From contig NZ_CP013251.1 in NCBI RefSeq assembly GCF_001583435.1, forward strand, positions 601,001 to 665,000: a DNA stretch of 64,000 nt, given 5' to 3'. Position numbers and translations under genes: made by a program. The notes under the pieces are model-generated. The model worked only from the letters and a program-made list of their open reading frames with translations. It did not search any database and was not told the origin of the DNA. Source of the DNA: Endozoicomonas montiporae CL-33 (lineage in GTDB: Bacteria; Pseudomonadota; Gammaproteobacteria; Pseudomonadales; Endozoicomonadaceae). Shown here piece after piece: positions 62,556-64,000 of this stretch; within the stretch, counting starts at the first letter, position 1; the number at the start of each line of letters is the position of its first letter.

Positions 62556-64000
62556 TTAGTCTTGGGCTATAACGGTAGCAATGGTGCTGCCCAGAGGTGT
62601 AGGTTTGGGGTCATTCCTGTGTTTGGTGGCATTCATTGCCCAATCGACGAGCTTAACTTTGTCTTTCTGGAAAACCATTATGTGTGTTGAGCCTCCAAAT
62701 TCAAAATGGCCGATTTCGGTGCCGCGTGTAATCTTGATGGGCAGTGAGTCCTCATCGACGATCAAATCTGGCTCGATAATGGTGGTAGACACTTCAACCA
62801 TTCCAATAGAGATCAGCGCGACATACCCCGCTGTTTTGTGCTTAAAGATAAAAATGGCACGAGCTGCTACATGTCCAAGATAGGGCTGTGCGACCATGTC
62901 ATCCCAGACAACAGGGCCTTCTTTTTGTTTGATACGTTGCGCAAAATAGGTTCCGGGTTGCACCCATGATCTCACCAGCTCCCCATCTAAAGGTGCGTTC
63001 CAGCGATGATAGTGTGTGGCGGATAAGAATCCCTGGTAAATTTGCCCACCTTCAAATAGCTCAGCCCATTGTTTTTCTCCACCAAAAAGATCGAGCAGGG
63101 AATAGTGGGCGTCTTTGATCCAGAACTTGCTTTCGAGAGCAACATTGTCCTGATACTGCCAGGGTACTGTCTCGCAACCAATGTTTATATCGGTTGCAGC
63201 ATTTCCCATAAATGGACGTGCACCAGGTACAAACTTTCGTGTGAAAAATGCGTTCCATGAGTGATAACCGTAGCCTGGTTTGGTCTTATCATGAACCATT
63301 TGATCCCAGACTCCAGCTTTCCATGCCTCTTTTGAAATCCAGGAACCGTCCTTTTCAGGATTGTTGATGTCCAGCTTATCAAGTGATTCATTACTTTTAA
63401 GATAAGCATTCCAGGTATTCAGAACTTTTTTGAACTGTTTGTTAAATGTTGCGTCATGGAATAAGGCGACACCGGACTCTGTACCCATTGCAATCGCTAA
63501 AAAGCTGTTGAGCGGTGTGCCTACCATCAAGGTGTCGTTAAAAGACGGCGTTGTTGTAATAATTTCGTTCAGAACTTCAAAGAAACTGTCGTAGCTCTCA
63601 ATCCAGAAGAAGTTTCCATCTTTGCTCCTTATCTTCTGTTTTGTTGAAGAATCCAGTGAGCGAACATAAGCATTGGAGTCATCAATCATGGATGTGAGCC
63701 ACATACGGTAAACGCTATGACTGGTTATCCAGTCCTTGAATTCAGCTACTTCTGGTTGCAGTGGGGGGAGCTGATTATTAGCCTTTTTCTGGGCAATCGA
63801 ATCTCGAAGAGGTACCAGATATTTGGCTGTTGCCCACTCTTTGTTCGGAACCCAGAAACCCATCTGAACAGGGTCTTTTGTAGTGGATATTGACGAGTTC
63901 ATTTGTTGTTGGCCTGGATGCGTCTTTTGGGGGCGTTGTTCCCCTTGTTTTTGCGAGCAAGCGCCCAAAAGCAAGAAAATCACAGATGCCAGAAAGAGAT
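62556..64000 (-). CDS. PsiD-like phosphatidylserine decarboxylase-family lipoprotein (5' end beyond window)
   Basis: The visible 480 residues begin within a lipoprotein signal (LFLASVIFLLLGAC, lipobox LGAC); the start lies past the window end. The N-domain (LPPLQPEVAEFKDWITSHSVYRMWLTSM) and GYHSWNAFFTRKFVPGARPF fit the PSDC/PsiD-type N-terminal region. The catalytic part has SATHYHRWNAPLDGELVRSW, ISIGMVEVSTTI and GTEIGHFEFGGSTHIMVFQ, where GGST is the self-cleaving serine (pyruvoyl) motif. Family enzymes decarboxylate phosphatidylserine or aromatic amino acids. A periplasmic or surface lipoprotein form is unusual. The substrate is unknown. Confidence 0.85.
   Translation of the reverse strand, partial: LFLASVIFLLLGACSQKQGEQRPQKTHPGQQQMNSSISTTKDPVQMGFWVPNKEWATAKYLVPLRDSIAQKKANNQLPPLQPEVAEFKDWITSHSVYRMWLTSMIDDSNAYVRSLDSSTKQKIRSKDGNFFWIESYDSFFEVLNEIITTTPSFNDTLMVGTPLNSFLAIAMGTESGVALFHDATFNKQFKKVLNTWNAYLKSNESLDKLDINNPEKDGSWISKEAWKAGVWDQMVHDKTKPGYGYHSWNAFFTRKFVPGARPFMGNAATDINIGCETVPWQYQDNVALESKFWIKDAHYSLLDLFGGEKQWAELFEGGQIYQGFLSATHYHRWNAPLDGELVRSWVQPGTYFAQRIKQKEGPVVWDDMVAQPYLGHVAARAIFIFKHKTAGYVALISIGMVEVSTTIIEPDLIVDEDSLPIKITRGTEIGHFEFGGSTHIMVFQKDKVKLVDWAMNATKHRNDPKPTPLGSTIATVIAQD

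Overview
The window looks like chromosome of a gammaproteobacterium of the Oceanospirillales type, most probably an Endozoicomonas-like marine, host-associated bacterium. This is inferred from the mix of a bioBFHCD cluster, class I ilvC with a divergent ilvY, a TraF-like outer-membrane barrel, a TonB receptor-YfiR-hybrid kinase operon, an OlsF-type acyltransferase fusion and a heavy load of insertion sequences. No database search was possible, so the taxon is inference. No rRNA, tRNA or CRISPR array was seen.

Layout. 1-1.4 kb holds debris: the end of an IS3-family element inside a methyltransferase gene, and a GNAT acetyltransferase gene split by a 239-bp MITE with a 10-bp target duplication. 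1.6-4.5 kb is replicative helicase dnaB carrying a 502-residue intein in the Walker A loop. 4.7-8.7 kb has two secreted proteins of unknown function and a TraF-like barrel. 9.1-11 kb is an alkylation-repair pair (Ada/AlkA fusion and ogt), followed by a 162-bp MITE and a gene remnant, then srkA. 12.4-13.4 kb is a gene-free stretch with element remnants and hairpins. A secreted trypsin-like protease and comF follow.

16-20.6 kb is the biotin cluster bioB-bioF-bioH-bioC-bioD (bioA absent). 20.8-25.7 kb has two related acyl-CoA dehydrogenases around two small envelope proteins. 25.8-32.9 kb (minus strand) is a TonB receptor-YfiR-hybrid histidine kinase operon and a secreted subtilase. 33-44.9 kb contains mostly envelope and housekeeping genes: DedA/ATP-grasp, YHS/DoxX, OlsF, gcvH, moeB, tfoX-like, mrcB, yqcC and others. 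45-50 kb is branched-chain amino-acid synthesis: ilvIH behind a long structured leader, then ilvY divergent from ilvC. 50.1-51.9 kb is an IS1380-family element whose transposase has lost one base.

52-64 kb has an EamA transporter, two apparently identical 855-bp IS1-family copies (one splitting a 53-codon small gene, the other splitting msrP while msrQ survives downstream), MTA/SAH nucleosidase, glutaminase, pssA, an ABM protein, fetAB with a divergent padR, a BLUF photoreceptor and a lipoprotein-type PsiD-like phosphatidylserine decarboxylase that runs off the window end.

The least expected signal is a set of three near-palindromic elements of 158-160 bp. Each is bordered by a 3-bp TAA/TTA repeat and each lies exactly on the stop codon of dnaB, ilvH or ilvY. 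Mobile DNA explains five broken genes in the window.
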